This document shows, piece after piece, positions 40,831 to 52,515 of a stretch of 64,000 nucleotides of DNA. How positions within the stretch are numbered: position 1 is the stretch's first letter; each line of letters opens with the position of its first letter. The position numbers and the translations under genes were made by a program. Origin of the DNA: Nilaparvata lugens. Its lineage: Eukaryota > Arthropoda > Insecta > Hemiptera > Delphacidae. The stretch spans positions 21,106,532-21,170,531 of the forward strand of contig NC_052510.1 in NCBI RefSeq assembly GCF_014356525.2, read 5' to 3'. The notes beneath the pieces were generated by a model. It searched no databases and was not told the DNA's origin. It was given only the letters and a program-made list of their open reading frames with translations.

Positions 40831-42101
40831 ATACATGAAATATATAATTATATTATGCTATATATTAGGACATATTTATTATCATTCTTACTCTATACTC
40901 TATTATGTTTGTATAATTATAATAATACCCTTTGCATACTATATTACTGGTGTTATATTTATCACTTTCCTTGTATTGCCTTTGACTGAAAATATCGTTA
41001 TTTTTGTACAAACTTGTCGAGAGTGTGAATGTGGCATTACACATGACAAGGCCTTGCAAGGACTTATGTGGACTGGACTTTCCGATTGTTTTGCATATGT
41101 GTGAGCCCGGCAGCTGCTTTGATGGACGATCCTCTACAGTTACAAAGCCTTTTTTTGTATGTTTTTATATTTTTTTGTTGGCTTCAGCCTCTTTTCTTCT
41201 TCTCTATTTTTTAATAATTATATGTCTTTCTTAGTAGTTTAATTTGTCAATTATTACTCCCTCTACATAACTGAGATAAATGGAGAATTGATTCAGACCC
41301 TCCTTTCCACACAAGCACTATAGCCTGTTTCTGCTGAGGGTGATGCCCACATGAGCCCTAGACTTGTGCGTGTGGGTAATGAGGCGGATGATAAGAGATG
41401 AGTGAACCTACATTTTTAGGTGGGTGAAGCTATGTGAAACTGTTAGTCTTTCATACTGTGCCGTTCTTACACTCTTATCCTACCAAAACAGAATTATTGA
41501 CAGTAGTCGACAGTAATAGGCTTGAGATAACAAAACATCGACTTAAAATTTGGAACATAAACGGCACAAACCATGGAATATATTCTTATTCTATCTTTCT
41601 ATATGCTAGCCCCTAGTCATTAGTTGTAGCTATACAAATAAGATTATACACATGACTCGAACCAAGCATTGGCTTGAAAATTACTTAGAACTAGCAATTG
41701 CTTTATTCAATCGACCTATTGAAGAGGAGATAAATAAATTAAATTGAATTATGAACATGCTTTGGGTCTCTCCAACTAGAAAACTGTACGTCATATTTAC
41801 TGAATACAATGATTATATTTAAGCGTTTACTGCACTTATTGAACATTTATTTTCTCAAGTAAAAAGAAGCGATATCTTCATTTTTTATTACATGAACTAT
41901 TTCATTATCAACAACCATGAGTCTCTCTCAACATCATTGCATATTGGAATCGACAGCATTCAATAGGAAGTTGATTAAAATTATGATTGAAAACATCTAT
42001 AAATTGTGAGACTGCACTAGAATAATTGGGTTGGGATGAGAAAGGCTCTTTTCAAGCACGGATCAGGTGCAACTATTATATTTGATTGTTAATCGCTTCA
42101 G
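40831..42101 (+). other. NDUFAF7 intron 2, right part
   Basis: AT-rich. A LINE 3' end is suggested by a tail-like AAATTAAATTGAATT at about 41730-41746 downstream of non-coding sequence (about 41110-41746). Otherwise nothing recognised. Confidence 0.5.
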
Positions 42102-42368
42102 GTATTCAAAAAACTCAACCTACTGGAGAATGTGAGCTGTCATTTGATCGAAGCCAGCCCGAAAATGACTCGATTGCAAGCTGAGAGTTTACATATTGAT
42201 TTGGAAAGCCTGAACGACGAACCGAATGACAGCCAGTGCTTCTGTTCAGGCACAACCGTAGAAGGTGTTCGCGTGCATTGGTACAACCATCTCAAATCGG
42301 TACCTCCTGCTTTTTCTGTTGTTGTGGCACATGAGTTTTTCGATGCTCTCCCGGTACACAAATTCCGT
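42102..42368 (+). CDS. NDUFAF7: NDUFAF7 exon 3
   Basis: 267 nt, 89 codons, phase 0: VFKKLNLLENVSCHLIEASP at the start, the methyltransferase core strand SVVVAHEFFDALPVHKFR at the end. The acceptor GCTTCAG ends at 42101 and the donor GTAAGT starts at 42369. The AHEFFDALPVHKF motif is a signature of the family. Confidence 0.95.
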
Positions 42369-43189
42369 GTAAGTAATTCTTCGTAAAGTACTTGTAATTT
42401 TTCAAGTGAAAACTGAAAAGTTTAAACTAGTAAAACTTGTTTTGGTTAATACACAATTATTATCTATTTCTAGTAAACTCTGCACAATATCACCTTCACT
42501 CTTCACTACTAACCAGGAATCAAAAATGAATAAAGAAAAACAGCAAAGAATAATATGTTGTATTTTTGACTATAGAGTACAAAATTCAATGAAGAATGGA
42601 AATTCATTCATATTAAATATTAAATTATATTAGATTCATAAATATATACGTTGTATATATATTTTTTTATTTCTATTAAAACTAGTCACTAGGATTAACC
42701 ATCAATTTTGTTCTCTTATTCCTTATCCTAACATATTAATTTTTATTGCTAAAGTCTTCCAGTGAAGCCTACATTTCTAATCTATAATTATTTCTCTACT
42801 TTAAACTCTTTCGCAACACATTTATTTAATTTAGCTCAGCTGAGCTTTAGTGTTTACGAGTTTGTGTTTCTTGAATAGTTCCAAATTTTTTAAATAACTC
42901 AATATTATTCGTTAAAAGTTGTAATTGAGTGGAATATTTCTTATTAATTTATAAATTTAAGCCATCTAAATTCAAAATTTATAGTTTTAATGTTTATTTT
43001 GGACCAACATTTTATAAAAATTGTACACGTGAAATTCTAACCTTATATTGGACTTTTGTCACCTATAAATTTGGAAGAAAAATAGCACAAGGACTACCTT
43101 ATTATTTTATCTTTCAATGTTATTACATTAGTGTTATTTGCATTGTAAATAAATAATAATAAATTTATACTTTTTTCACTTCACTAGCA
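42369..43189 (+). other. NDUFAF7 intron 3, left part
   Basis: Very AT-rich with no feature supported. It leads into the 3' end of the leftward Jockey LINE (TAAATAAATAATAATAAATT at about 43150). Confidence 0.5.
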
Positions 43190-44260
43190 CTACACCAACT
43201 CGAAGGGCTTTGTTCTCTTCAACCTCCTTGTGAGTTCAGTGCTGTCTAGTAGTTGGATGACTTCGGTGTTGTCGTGTTGATGAAGCGTGACTCATGATGG
43301 GCTGCCAATCGTCTTATTTCACTGGTCACATAGGGGATGTGCAGATCTCGGTGCAAATCGCTGTTCCTTATGTACCAGGGCGCATTCACCATGTTCCGCA
43401 GTACTTGTTTTGAAATGTTTGAATCTGATTGATGTTAGATGTTCTAGAGCAGCCCCATAGCTGAATTCCATACGTCCAGACAGGTTCTAGGATTTGTTTG
43501 TAAATCAATATTTTGTTGTCCAATGAGAGATGTGATTGTCGGCCCAACAGCCAATAGATTTTACTGTATTTGAGTCCCAGCTCGCTCCTTTTCATCTTGA
43601 TATGCTCTTTCCATTTCAACTTAGCGTCAAGAGTCATTCCAAAGTATTTTGTGATATTTTTGTTTGTGAAATTGATATGGACTTCATCTCATTCAATCGA
43701 ATTCTCCATTTTTTGGTCCAGACACTGAATTTGTTGCTAGCATTCTGTAGTTTTGTGGCTGCTTCTTGTACTGTTTTCCCTTCTGGCAGTATTGCAGTAT
43801 CATCAGCAAAAGTAGCAATTGTCACTGCATCCAATTCAGGAAGATCGCTTGTGTACAGCACATAAAGAACTGGTCCAAGAACACTACCTTGTGAAACTCC
43901 AGCCCTTATTTCCTTCAATTCAGAGACGTCGTCACCTTGTTTTACTCAGAATAATCTGTTGGTGATGTATGATTTTAAAAGTTTTACAAGTTGAGTGGGA
44001 AGAATTTTATGAAGTTTACTGATCAGTCCTTCATGCCACACTTTGTCAAATGCCTGTGCCACATCAAGGAAGATTGCTGAGCATATAGATTTTTTCTCTA
44101 ATGAATTCTCTATCACATTGATGATTCTATATACTTGGTCCAGGGTTGAATGCTTTTGCCTGAAACCAAATTGATGGGCTGGTATAAGATTCCTGCTACT
44201 TATGATGGGAATCAATCTCTTCATTAGCAATTTCTCAAAAAGTTTTGAAATTACAGGTAG
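43190..44260 (-). pseudogene. Jockey LINE reverse transcriptase, C-terminal part
   Basis: Motifs on the minus strand: HQFGFRQKHSTLDQV and FLDVAQAFDKVWHEGL (44230-43946), GVSQGSVLGPVLYVLYTSDL and FADDTAIL (43918-43634; the usual YADD is FADD), then WTYGIQLWG and the C-terminal tail to about 43200. Frame breaks occur near 43940 and 43636. Inactive. Confidence 0.85.
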
Positions 44261-46170
44261 CAGGCCCGGGTTTAGGGTGAATAGCGCCCTGGGCTACACA
44301 CAGCTTTGCGCCCCCCCAGGCGCCCCCCCCCATTTGAGAAATCCGTGGATATGAAAAAGCAAATGCAACAAGGCCACCAAAGTTGTGTGCTGAGATTTAA
44401 AGATTAATACAATACCGAAAAATTCAAGTTAAGATAGTAAGTATGTAGTAATGTGAATAAACCTTAATAAGCATAAGTTATAAATTTAAGTGACAGATTT
44501 CTTTCTGAATTTTGTTTGAGCAAATGTTTTAACAATTTCAGAAAATTTGGTTTCGAGAGTAATATCATGTTCAGAGCACATTAACACCAACGCATTCTGT
44601 TTTTCCTCTCGAAGAGTTGATCTTTTGGCATTTTTCACTCTAGATAGAATGGAAAACCCTCTTTCGGCAGAGCAGTTGGTCACTGGGAGAGTCAGGAAAA
44701 TTCTTAGCGCTACTTCGGTCTGTGTGGGAGCAGTCATGAGTAGAGTCAACAATGAGGGAGTAGTAAAGAACATTTTTTATCTCACTTATAATGGTTCGAT
44801 GAACAATATTCCCCATCATATCGATAAATTCATCACACGTACTAGCAGATAGGTATGAAACATGTCCTGAGCCTTTGTACGCATAATTTTTAATGTGTTC
44901 AGCAAGGAAGGGATCATATTCACTAATCAGCTCCAGGCATCCCAGGTAGAGTCCATTTGAAGTGGATCCTAAAGTTTCGTTGTCTCCCCGAAAAAGTAAT
45001 CCTCTTACTGCTAAAACTTTCACTACAGAGACTACTCGTGATAGAACCTTTTGCCAATATTTTACTTCTTCTTCGTACTGAGTTGATAGCATGGTATTGA
45101 CTTTGTAATTTTTTTGTCTGGTAATGTAAGTAAGCATGTTACGTCTGTGGTCAGCTGACTGTTCATGATGTTTGATCAGGTTTTGGCCATGCTTCCAGTC
45201 ATTAAAACCAGAACAAAAGTTAGTTTTCTTGTTGTGGAAGAGGCAGCAGGGAATGCAATACAACTTTCCAGTTGATTGGGAGAACATCAGCCAGTCCCTA
45301 GTGTATGTCTCTCCATTAGGAAGCACACATTTTAAAAAATTAACAGACAAAGTACGTTTTTGATCTGAATAAATCCGCTCGGAGTTTGAAAAATCTGCAT
45401 TTAAGTTTTGTTTGGGTGTTTTTTCAATAGACGAAGGAGTTTTAAAAAAGCAATCGATTTTTGGTACTTTTTTCAACAGTTCCTTTTCATCACTTTTTTC
45501 ATCGTCTTTTCGCAGCTCTCTTCTTAAATTCCGCACCACTCAACTTTTTATTCATTGTTATATAATTATTATTTTGTGAATATAAAATAAATCTGATGAA
45601 TGACAATGAACACAAACATTATCAAAACACAAACCACGAATTCACGATTCAACTCACAAACCGCGTTTCGACACATAAAATACGAGACTGAACTACGCCT
45701 ACGGTAATAAACAAGCCCGTTCGCGATTTAGCTGTCGACTGATCGATTTGACGATTTCTTGACGGTGGTTGCGCGGAGCGCGGGTGGGGAAATGCACAGA
45801 CGTCAAGACAATGAGTCAGCAGCGGAGAGCATAAAAATTCCTGTTAGTCTACTGTTTGTTTACTTTCCTCACAATGAAGTGCGCTCTTTTCGTCGCTCTT
45901 TCTCTCACATAATTATATTCTATTTTAACAAACATTTAGTACTGAATAAATACGTCAATATTCAGTCAGTAGCTAACCGAAACAGAATATTTTTTGCGGC
46001 TACAGAGTATTAGTTTCCAAATATAATTTTCTCTACAGTGGAATATAACAAATAAGCAAATAAAAGATATTTTAAAAAATGGGAATTTGGGACCCCAAAT
46101 ATTTGGCGCCCCCAAATATCTTGCGCTCTGGGCTATAGCCCAGTCAACCCATTATATAAAATGGGGCCTG
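44261..46170 (-). mobile_element. hAT DNA transposon, internally deleted (1,910 bp)
   Basis: Terminal CAGGCCC at both ends and a perfect 8-bp target duplication ACAGGTAG (44253-44260 and 46171-46178), diagnostic of hAT. The coding remains are on the minus strand. Near the right end is GGGCTATAGCCC, and both ends are G/C-rich. Confidence 0.95.
44486..45539 (-). pseudogene. hAT transposase (TTF zinc finger, DUF4371, dimerisation domain), central deletion
   Basis: 45539-44690: an N-terminal TTF-type zinc-finger region (DWLMFSQSTGKLYCIPCCLF, LIKHHEQSADHRR), followed by the DUF4371-like part ending YSLIVDSTHD. 44773-44486: the C-terminal hAT dimerisation domain (LPVTNCSAERGFSILSRVKN). The middle catalytic region is missing, and the two parts are in different frames across the deletion near 44720. 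Related proteins are annotated as zinc-finger MYM-type 1-like in many animals. Not functional. Confidence 0.85.
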
Positions 46171-46625
46171 ACAGGTAGAAGAGATATTGAGCGGTACGAT
46201 TTTGCTTCTTGTGGACATTTCCCAGGCTTTTGCAACATAATGACTTCTGCTACCTTTCAAATTGTAGGAAAATGCTATAATCGGAGTGATGCATTGGATA
46301 CATATGTTAGCATAACAATACCTTTCCTTGGAAGTTTCTTCATGATTTCACCTGTAATCAGATCAAATCCAGGTGCTTTTTTGGTATTCAGATTATATTT
46401 TATCAATTAATGTTCAGTAACATTTTCACCTAAAATTGAAAATAAGCTCGAATTTCGATAAAATGTGATTATTTCAATTGCAAAGTGTTGGCAACAGTTA
46501 TGAAATCATTCACTATGAAGAGATAGCAGACATCGTTTGTGTCCAGCGTTATTGTCCTGACACCAGCTGGCTCAGATCTTTGAATTAGTAGACTTTAGAT
46601 GCGCGGGAATACTAGCGTCAGGTAA
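46171..46625 (-). pseudogene. Jockey LINE, start of reverse transcriptase
   Basis: KKAPGFDLITGEIMKKLP and, after two in-frame stops, KSYRSISLLPV are readable on the minus strand. It connects the endonuclease frame with the reverse-transcriptase body beyond the hAT insertion. Confidence 0.75.
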
Positions 46626-47687
46626 TCAATTTTCGTAACGGCAAGGAAAGTTGTGTGAGTGCGCCACACCAGATTTTTCTGTTTTGTTATTCAAGATATT
46701 CTTGTCAGCAGGATCACGAGTTTGTTGCCATCTTCTTCTTGCCCTTCGTTTTTCTAAAACAAGTTGCCGAATCTCCAGGGGGTAATTGCATCCTTTTGTT
46801 TTCCTGGTGTATTGTCTGGTGTTTTTCCAGGCTGATTTCTGGATTTGCCACATGAAATTTTCTGCTGCTCCATCTAACTGCTCAGCTGTTCTAAGTGGAA
46901 TATTCAAGTTGATTTCATTCTCCAACTCCACTTTAAAAGCTTCCCAGTCTGTTGTCCTGTTGACTAACATTGGTCTGTCTTCTTTCTTTATTATCCGTTC
47001 ACTAAGTGTGAGAACTACAGCTGAATGATCCGAATCCAGATCAAAGTTCTCTTCAATGTCAATAAAATTACTGGATATTCTCTTTGTTATGAAGAAATCT
47101 AGAAGATCTGGAGTTTTATTCAAATCTGTTGGCCAATAAGTAGGTGTCCCTGTTGAACGGAATTCGCAGCCCAGCTCCTGGATAGCCTCTCTGAGTTCTT
47201 TTCCTTTGGTAGTTGTGAGTCTTGAACCCCAATCCTTATGCTTGGCATTAAAATCTCCACCCACTATGAATCTATCTCCAAGCTGAAGAAGAATATTTGT
47301 GTAATCATTTTTCTTTAAATTGTGACGTGGTGGAAAATATGCAGCTCCAACAAGTATTTTCTGGTTGATGGACTCTATTCCAACTACAGTTAGCTGTATT
47401 CCATCACTTTGAATACTGAAGTCTTCATAGTGTTTAATATTCTCCTTCACTATTACAGCACTTCTACCTCTTGCTTGATTTTGAGGATGTATAGTTTCGT
47501 AAACATTATATCCATTGATTTTGAAGTGAATCTGCTCAGTTGAATGGGTTTCAGAGATGAGGCAAACATCTATATTCCGTGTCTTCAGAAATATTTCTAT
47601 TTCTTGTCTTCTATTATTATTAATATTATTTATTCCATTGGAATTCCAGGTAGCAATTCTTATATCTTGTTGGCTCGCAATATTCAT
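46626..47687 (-). CDS. Jockey LINE ORF2 endonuclease
   Basis: 353 codons open. EEP endonuclease: IRIATWNSNGINN, CLISETHS, AAYFPPRHN, FIVGGDFNAKHKDWGS, DLLDFFIT and the catalytic LDSDHSAVVL. The C-terminal linker is Arg-rich (KRRARRRWQQTRD) and the frame then breaks. The domain is complete, but it lies in a dead element. Confidence 0.85.
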   Translation of the reverse strand: MNIASQQDIRIATWNSNGINNINNNRRQEIEIFLKTRNIDVCLISETHSTEQIHFKINGYNVYETIHPQNQARGRSAVIVKENIKHYEDFSIQSDGIQLTVVGIESINQKILVGAAYFPPRHNLKKNDYTNILLQLGDRFIVGGDFNAKHKDWGSRLTTTKGKELREAIQELGCEFRSTGTPTYWPTDLNKTPDLLDFFITKRISSNFIDIEENFDLDSDHSAVVLTLSERIIKKEDRPMLVNRTTDWEAFKVELENEINLNIPLRTAEQLDGAAENFMWQIQKSAWKNTRQYTRKTKGCNYPLEIRQLVLEKRRARRRWQQTRDPADKNILNNKTEKSGVAHSHNFPCRYEN

Positions 47688-47732
47688 TTTCTAGTTTTCT
47701 TCTCGATACTCTTACTCTTCCCTTCCAAGCTG

Positions 47733-49226
47733 TCAAGTCATCCAGAAAGAATATTTAAACTGTTTAAAAAATTTCTGCAAAACCTTATTGACATCAACCT
47801 GTTGTTGTTTTTGCTGTTGCTGTTGTTGTTGTTGCTTTGGTTGACTCTCCTGTTGTAGGCTTGGAGTAGGTTTCGTTACTTGGGAATAGGATATATCTCC
47901 AGTGTACTTTTTTGAAGTGAAGTTTCTCTGTTGGGTTGTATGTGGTACTTCGCTACTTCTTTTAACTATGTTGTCTTTTTCAGTTCTTCTTCTCTGAAGT
48001 TCTTTAGCGGTGAGACAGCCTCTGTAGTTAGCTGGGTGAGCCTCAGCACAATTGAAACATTTGGCTGGGGTTTCTTTAGCCTTGGTACATGAAATAGTCC
48101 AGTATTTTCCAGCACACTTCACACACACAGGTTCATGTTGACAGTATGCCTGAGTATGACCAAACCGCTGACAACGTTTGCACTGCGGAATCATTTTATT
48201 GCTCCTAATTGATTCAATTTTCACTTTCATATAGCAAATATGTTTAATTTCATATATTTTTTTGTATCTTCTGTATTTTTGAATGTTAACATGAACATTG
48301 GAAGTCTGGTAATGTGTTCTTTCCCATCCTTCTCTCCTTTTTTCATTTTGTTGACAGCACTGATTATTTGAAAGCCTCTGCTTAGAAGATCGTTCTTTAT
48401 ATCCTCTGGGTCGCATGATGGGTGAAGTTCTTTAGCCATGACACGAATTGGACGAGTTTGTTTGTTTTCGTACTTGTGCCATTCATATTTAGCTTCATCC
48501 AACTTCTTAGTTAAATCTCTGTATTCTTTTTCAGTTTCAACATTAAGTTTCAGCTGGTTGTTGTTCATCATGTTGGCACTGAAATTAAGATTTTTCGATT
48601 TCAATGCCTCTTTAATTTCAGAATCCTTTTGGATATTGCTTAATATGACTGGTGGTGGCTTGTTTTTCTTTTCTTTCGGTTTTATACTACTTGTAGACTC
48701 AGTTTCAGGCCTTATTGTTTCTGGTGAGTCACGGATTTTCCTCTTCTTTTGTTTAGGGAGAATCCATGCAATCTCAGATGCTACCATTTTCTCTTCTTCC
48801 TTTCCTGTTCGGTGGTGAATAACTTTTATTGTTGTTTCTAGAAGATGCTGGTTGCATTGTACTTGAAGCTGATGATTGGAGCTTCCGTGTCGTTGAAGAT
48901 GCTGACGAAAACATCTCTTTCAGCTGATTGATCTCCGACCGTGCTTTCTCCAACTCCTTTTCCAGCTTATTCATTCTTCCTCTCTCTTCACTTTGTTGGC
49001 AAGTGACTTCTTTCCATGCGTTGTATAAAAACTGCTCCGTTTCAGTTTTCAGTTGGTTCGTTTTTAGAAACGATTCTGGGGAACTGTTAACGTTGAGAGT
49101 CATTGACGTTGGATCAACGCTCTTAGCCGGTGTTAGTTGACTCGTCATAGTTGTGACGTCATCTGTTTCCTCCTCCTCTTCGAACTCTGGCACAAGGAAG
49201 GTCGGCAATCTTTTGGGAGTCGACAT
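47733..49226 (-). pseudogene. Jockey LINE ORF1 (PRE/C2HC and zinc knuckles), frameshifted
   Basis: Three overlapping frames: 49226-48774 (N-terminus with a Glu/Ser-rich coiled-coil region), 48787-48227 (RPIRVMAKELHPSCDPEDIK and LPMFMLTF, a PRE_C2HC-like region) and 48416-47733. The last carries knuckles CKRCQRFGHTQAYC, CVKCAGKYWTISC and CFNCAEAHPANYRGC, then a Gln tract. The layout is that of Jockey-clade Gag-like ORF1 proteins, which bind the element's RNA. Confidence 0.85.
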
Positions 49227-49230
49227 TCCT

Positions 49231-49742
49231 CACATTCCTTACATTCCTCAGCCGGATTATATGATAATTCAGCACTGAACTCGCGCACAACAATCAAAAC
49301 ACTGAACTCAGCACTTTAACTATTGCATAGACTATTTCAACTACTCTCGCTAAAAAAACTACGTCTGCTCGCTACGACTGCTCGCTATGACTGCTCGATC
49401 GATACTGTTGTATATATGATAAACATCAAGTTACATTGTCCACACCTGGCGAACTTTAGACGAACAAGTTATTCAATCTTAAACGAGTTTATTATAGAAT
49501 CATAAAATATAAAATGAGTTATGAATTAACTTTTAATAAATAAGCTTATTAGTACAATTATGATCAATTTATATATATTATTTGTTCTGACTCATTAGTG
49601 TAATAATTTTATTGCTAAATTAACCAGATTCTATCCTATTCAGACAGAACGCTATTTTGGTTGAACTATTTATATTTTATAACAAATTCGGAGAATCCCT
49701 CTTCTATTTTACAAATAGATAGTGGTATTAATGTTGTTGCAG
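49231..49742 (+). other. NDUFAF7 intron 3, right part
   Basis: Probably begins with the 5' UTR of the Jockey LINE (to about 49450, border not clear), then AT-rich intron ending in the acceptor TTGTTGCAG. Confidence 0.5.
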
Positions 49743-49865
49743 AAAACAGAAAAAGGCTGGAGAGAAGTGCTCATTGACAGCAGCGATCCAACCGATTTGG
49801 AAGCCAAAAAATTCAGATACGTTCTGTCTCCTAATCCAACCATAGCAACCAAACTGTTTGTCAAG
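49743..49865 (+). CDS. NDUFAF7: NDUFAF7 exon 4
   Basis: 123 nt, 41 codons, phase 0: KTEKGWREVLIDSSDPTDLE to ATKLFVK. WREV matches the family's conserved segment after the AHEFFDALP motif. The donor GTTTGT starts at 49866. Confidence 0.93.
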
Positions 49866-50382
49866 GTTTGTCACTTTATTTACATATTAGAGAAAATTAA
49901 TAATGTTGTGAATTGAAATGATGTGTCATTTTAATTGTAATTGACGGTTGAACAATGAAAGAAATGACCTCTCCAATCTGCCATCCTCACTCTTATAAAT
50001 ACATTTTCATTCTCATTTGATAAATTTGAGTTTGACTCGTAATAAAATACAAAGTTATAAATGGTCTATTTCACTCCAACCATCAAATCTTGAAAGTTGA
50101 AATCAAATCATCATTTTATTAAAAGAAGAATTACACAGAGATTTTCTATTCAACATGATTGTAATCAGTACGTATCTGAAATTGTAAGATACCATTTCGA
50201 TTAGAAGATCCACAAAAGAAGCTACTCCATTTTCTATGTATTCCTCAAGAATTTTAAAAAAGACTTGAGTAGTCTATTATATAATGTGGAAGAGGGACAG
50301 TTTAAGTGAGAGGGCTATCATGGTAATTTCATTCACAAAGTTTTGCTGTTTCAAATGAAAAATGCAACTAATTTCTCAACAG
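49866..50382 (+). other. NDUFAF7 intron 4
   Basis: 517 bp of AT-rich sequence with no recognised repeat. It is one of only two NDUFAF7 introns in the window without an obvious large insertion. Confidence 0.6.
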
Positions 50383-50532
50383 GAATCAGACACCAGATGC
50401 GAGATCGAAGTGAGTCCTGATTCTCGAATAATCATGAATGAATTGGCCAACAGATTGGAACAATTTGGTGGTATGGCTCTAATTGCCGATTATGGCCATG
50501 ATGGCTCCCAACCAAATATGGACACATTCAGG
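50383..50532 (+). CDS. NDUFAF7: NDUFAF7 exon 5
   Basis: 150 nt, 50 codons, phase 0: ESDTRCEIEVSPDSRIIMNE and GGMALIADYGHDGSQPNMDT, FR. The ADYGHDG motif is strongly conserved in the family. The acceptor is TCTCAACAG and the donor GTAAGC starts at 50533. The next coding exon (expected to start GFCDHK-like) is not visible in the remaining 13.5 kb, so intron 5 extends past the window. Confidence 0.94.
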
Positions 50533-50744
50533 GTAAGCTCGGCAAATCTGATAATAAGTTGAAGATAATAAATAAAATAGAAGATAGAAATAACATCAAA
50601 AGTAGGCTAGATCAAAGACAGAATTGGTAGAATTGGTTGTGTGGAAGTGGGGGGTGGGGTGTGATATTGCGCCGAGTACCAACTAAATGACACATTAAAA
50701 TGTAAAATATTACAGAAGGTTGGAAACTACTTACAGTACAGTTG

Positions 50745-51430
50745 TTTGATCCTTCACTTTTTTCCTTCGTCCTGGTACCCCCAGAAGAAGGGAGTTTATT
50801 GCACAAAAATGAAAACAAAAATAATGATACAATAATAGTCTTACAAAATTATCAGGCCTTATAAACCGAATCAGTTTGAAGTAGATAACAACTTATCAAT
50901 CCTCTATTTCAGCGATAAAGATAAACACCAGACGAATTAGCTTCTCCAAAACCATCTATAGAAGGTTAGACTGGAGGAGTCAAACTTCACATTATATTTT
51001 CTTGAAAAATGGAATAACATCAACAGAAAATCAGAAACATAGAAATAGAATTACATTAGAATGATGAATTACAGTATAAAATTAAATTATACAATGAATA
51101 TAAGGAAGGTCCCCGCAAGGTTAAAGAACCTGTGCGCAGGGGCCGAGTGTTAAAAATCTAGATATTTTAAATTTCAGGATAAAAGATAAACTAATTAATA
51201 AAAAATATTAAACTAATTACAGTGAAAGGAAAAATAGAAAAATATTAAACTTCTTAAACTTAGAAAAAAAAATACTTAACTTAAAAAGAAAAAAGAGAGG
51301 AAAAGGAAGAAGGAAAAGAGAGAACAGAAAGGACAGGAAAGAAAGAAGAGGGATACCTAATAGAATTAAATTAATCTATTTCTCAAGAGAAAAAAATGGA
51401 TAAAATTGGCTTAGTTTTAGTAGCAGATAT
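50745..51430 (-). mobile_element. LINE 3' UTR sequences
   Basis: Two segments recur elsewhere: CCTTCGTCCTGGTACCCCCA at 50765 and 61608, and CCAGACGAA...GACTGGAGGAGTCAA at 50930-50990 and 63452-63515. The latter precede the C-termini of leftward reverse transcriptases in both places, so I read them as 3' UTR of related LINEs. Confidence 0.55.
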
Positions 51431-52515
51431 TTAAAAACTAATGTCATTCGAAGATAACCATTTATTTATATCTCTTACCAGCTTTTTACTCAATTTATTG
51501 GTGATGAAATGATGAGGGATTTTATTAATGAGTTTAGATGCAATGTATGAAAATTGTTTTCTGTAAATGGACAAATTAGTGTCAGCAACCTGAAAAGTTA
51601 TGGATGAGGGACAAAGATTATAAGTAGATTCACGCAAATTGAATAGATCTTTATGTTTATTTATATAAGTTATGAGAATTTTGATATATAGCTGTCTTAC
51701 TGTTAGAACCTTGAATTCAAGAAAAAGATTTTCACTTGGATAGCGGCTAGGTTTTCCTAGTATGGCTTTGATTAGGGTTTTTTGAATAACAAAAATTTTA
51801 TCTATATGATTAGAATAAGATCCACCCCATATTCTTATCCCATATCCCAGGTAAGATTTTATATAAGCAAAATATATAAGCTTTGAAACCTCTTTGTCAC
51901 TAACTTGGCTGATATTGCGAAATTTACTTATCCAATGTTTAAGTTTATTACAAGTGGTGTTTATGTGAACATCCCATCGTAAATGTTGGTCAACAATTAT
52001 GCCAAGATATTTAACATGTTTCTGTTTTTTCAACTTGGAGCAAGAACATTTAGTGTCTGGATGTTGTTGATGTTGGTCATGTATAATGATGTTGTCAAGA
52101 GCATGTGGCTGACCAGCAGCAGTTGGTGAAAATGTCATAAAGTTACTTTTATTTATATTCAAGGTTAAGATATGATTATCAAGCCAGGATTTTATAATTT
52201 TAAGACCAGTTTCTGATTTATCCTTGGCCTCCTCCCATGTAGTTCCAGTGAATAACAATGACGTGTCATCCGCAAAGGAGATTGTCACACAATTCTCTAT
52301 TTCTAGTTTGATAAGATCGTTGATGTATACAAGAAAAAGAATTGGTGATAGTACTGTACCCTGCGGTAGGCCGTATTCAGAGAGTTCTTTGCAACTAGTT
52401 TTGTTGTCAATTTTGAGGAATTGATGTCTATTGTTTAGATAGCTGGTAAAAAGTTTGAGGGGTACTCCACGAATGCCTAGCTTTTCTATTTTTGTTAGAA
52501 GTTTAGAATGAGGGA
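51431..52515 (-). pseudogene. 5'-truncated LINE reverse transcriptase (LINE Z)
   Basis: Open on the minus strand from SVPHSKLLTKIEKLG to the stop: GLPQGTVLSPILFLVYINDL, FADDTSLLF, YLGIIVDQHLRWDVHI, SYLGYGIRIWGG and the C-terminal IPHHFITNKLSKKL. The first RT blocks are missing. Its 5' end joins in frame to the C-terminal KKYLVDRAFYSV-type tail of the next LINE at about 52515, sharing the Ser-Val codons. Confidence 0.85.

Larger units (their letters stand above)
43190..49230 (-). mobile_element. Jockey-like LINE, decayed, interrupted by a hAT element
   Basis: Leftward element spanning ORF1 (49226-47733), endonuclease (47687-46626), linker and reverse transcriptase (46626-46171, resuming 44260-43190). 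It carries several frameshifts and stops. The hAT insertion at 44261-46170 lies inside the reverse transcriptase. Removing it and one copy of its 8-bp duplication makes the SYRSISLLPV motif continuous with SKLFEKLLMKRL. Confidence 0.85.
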
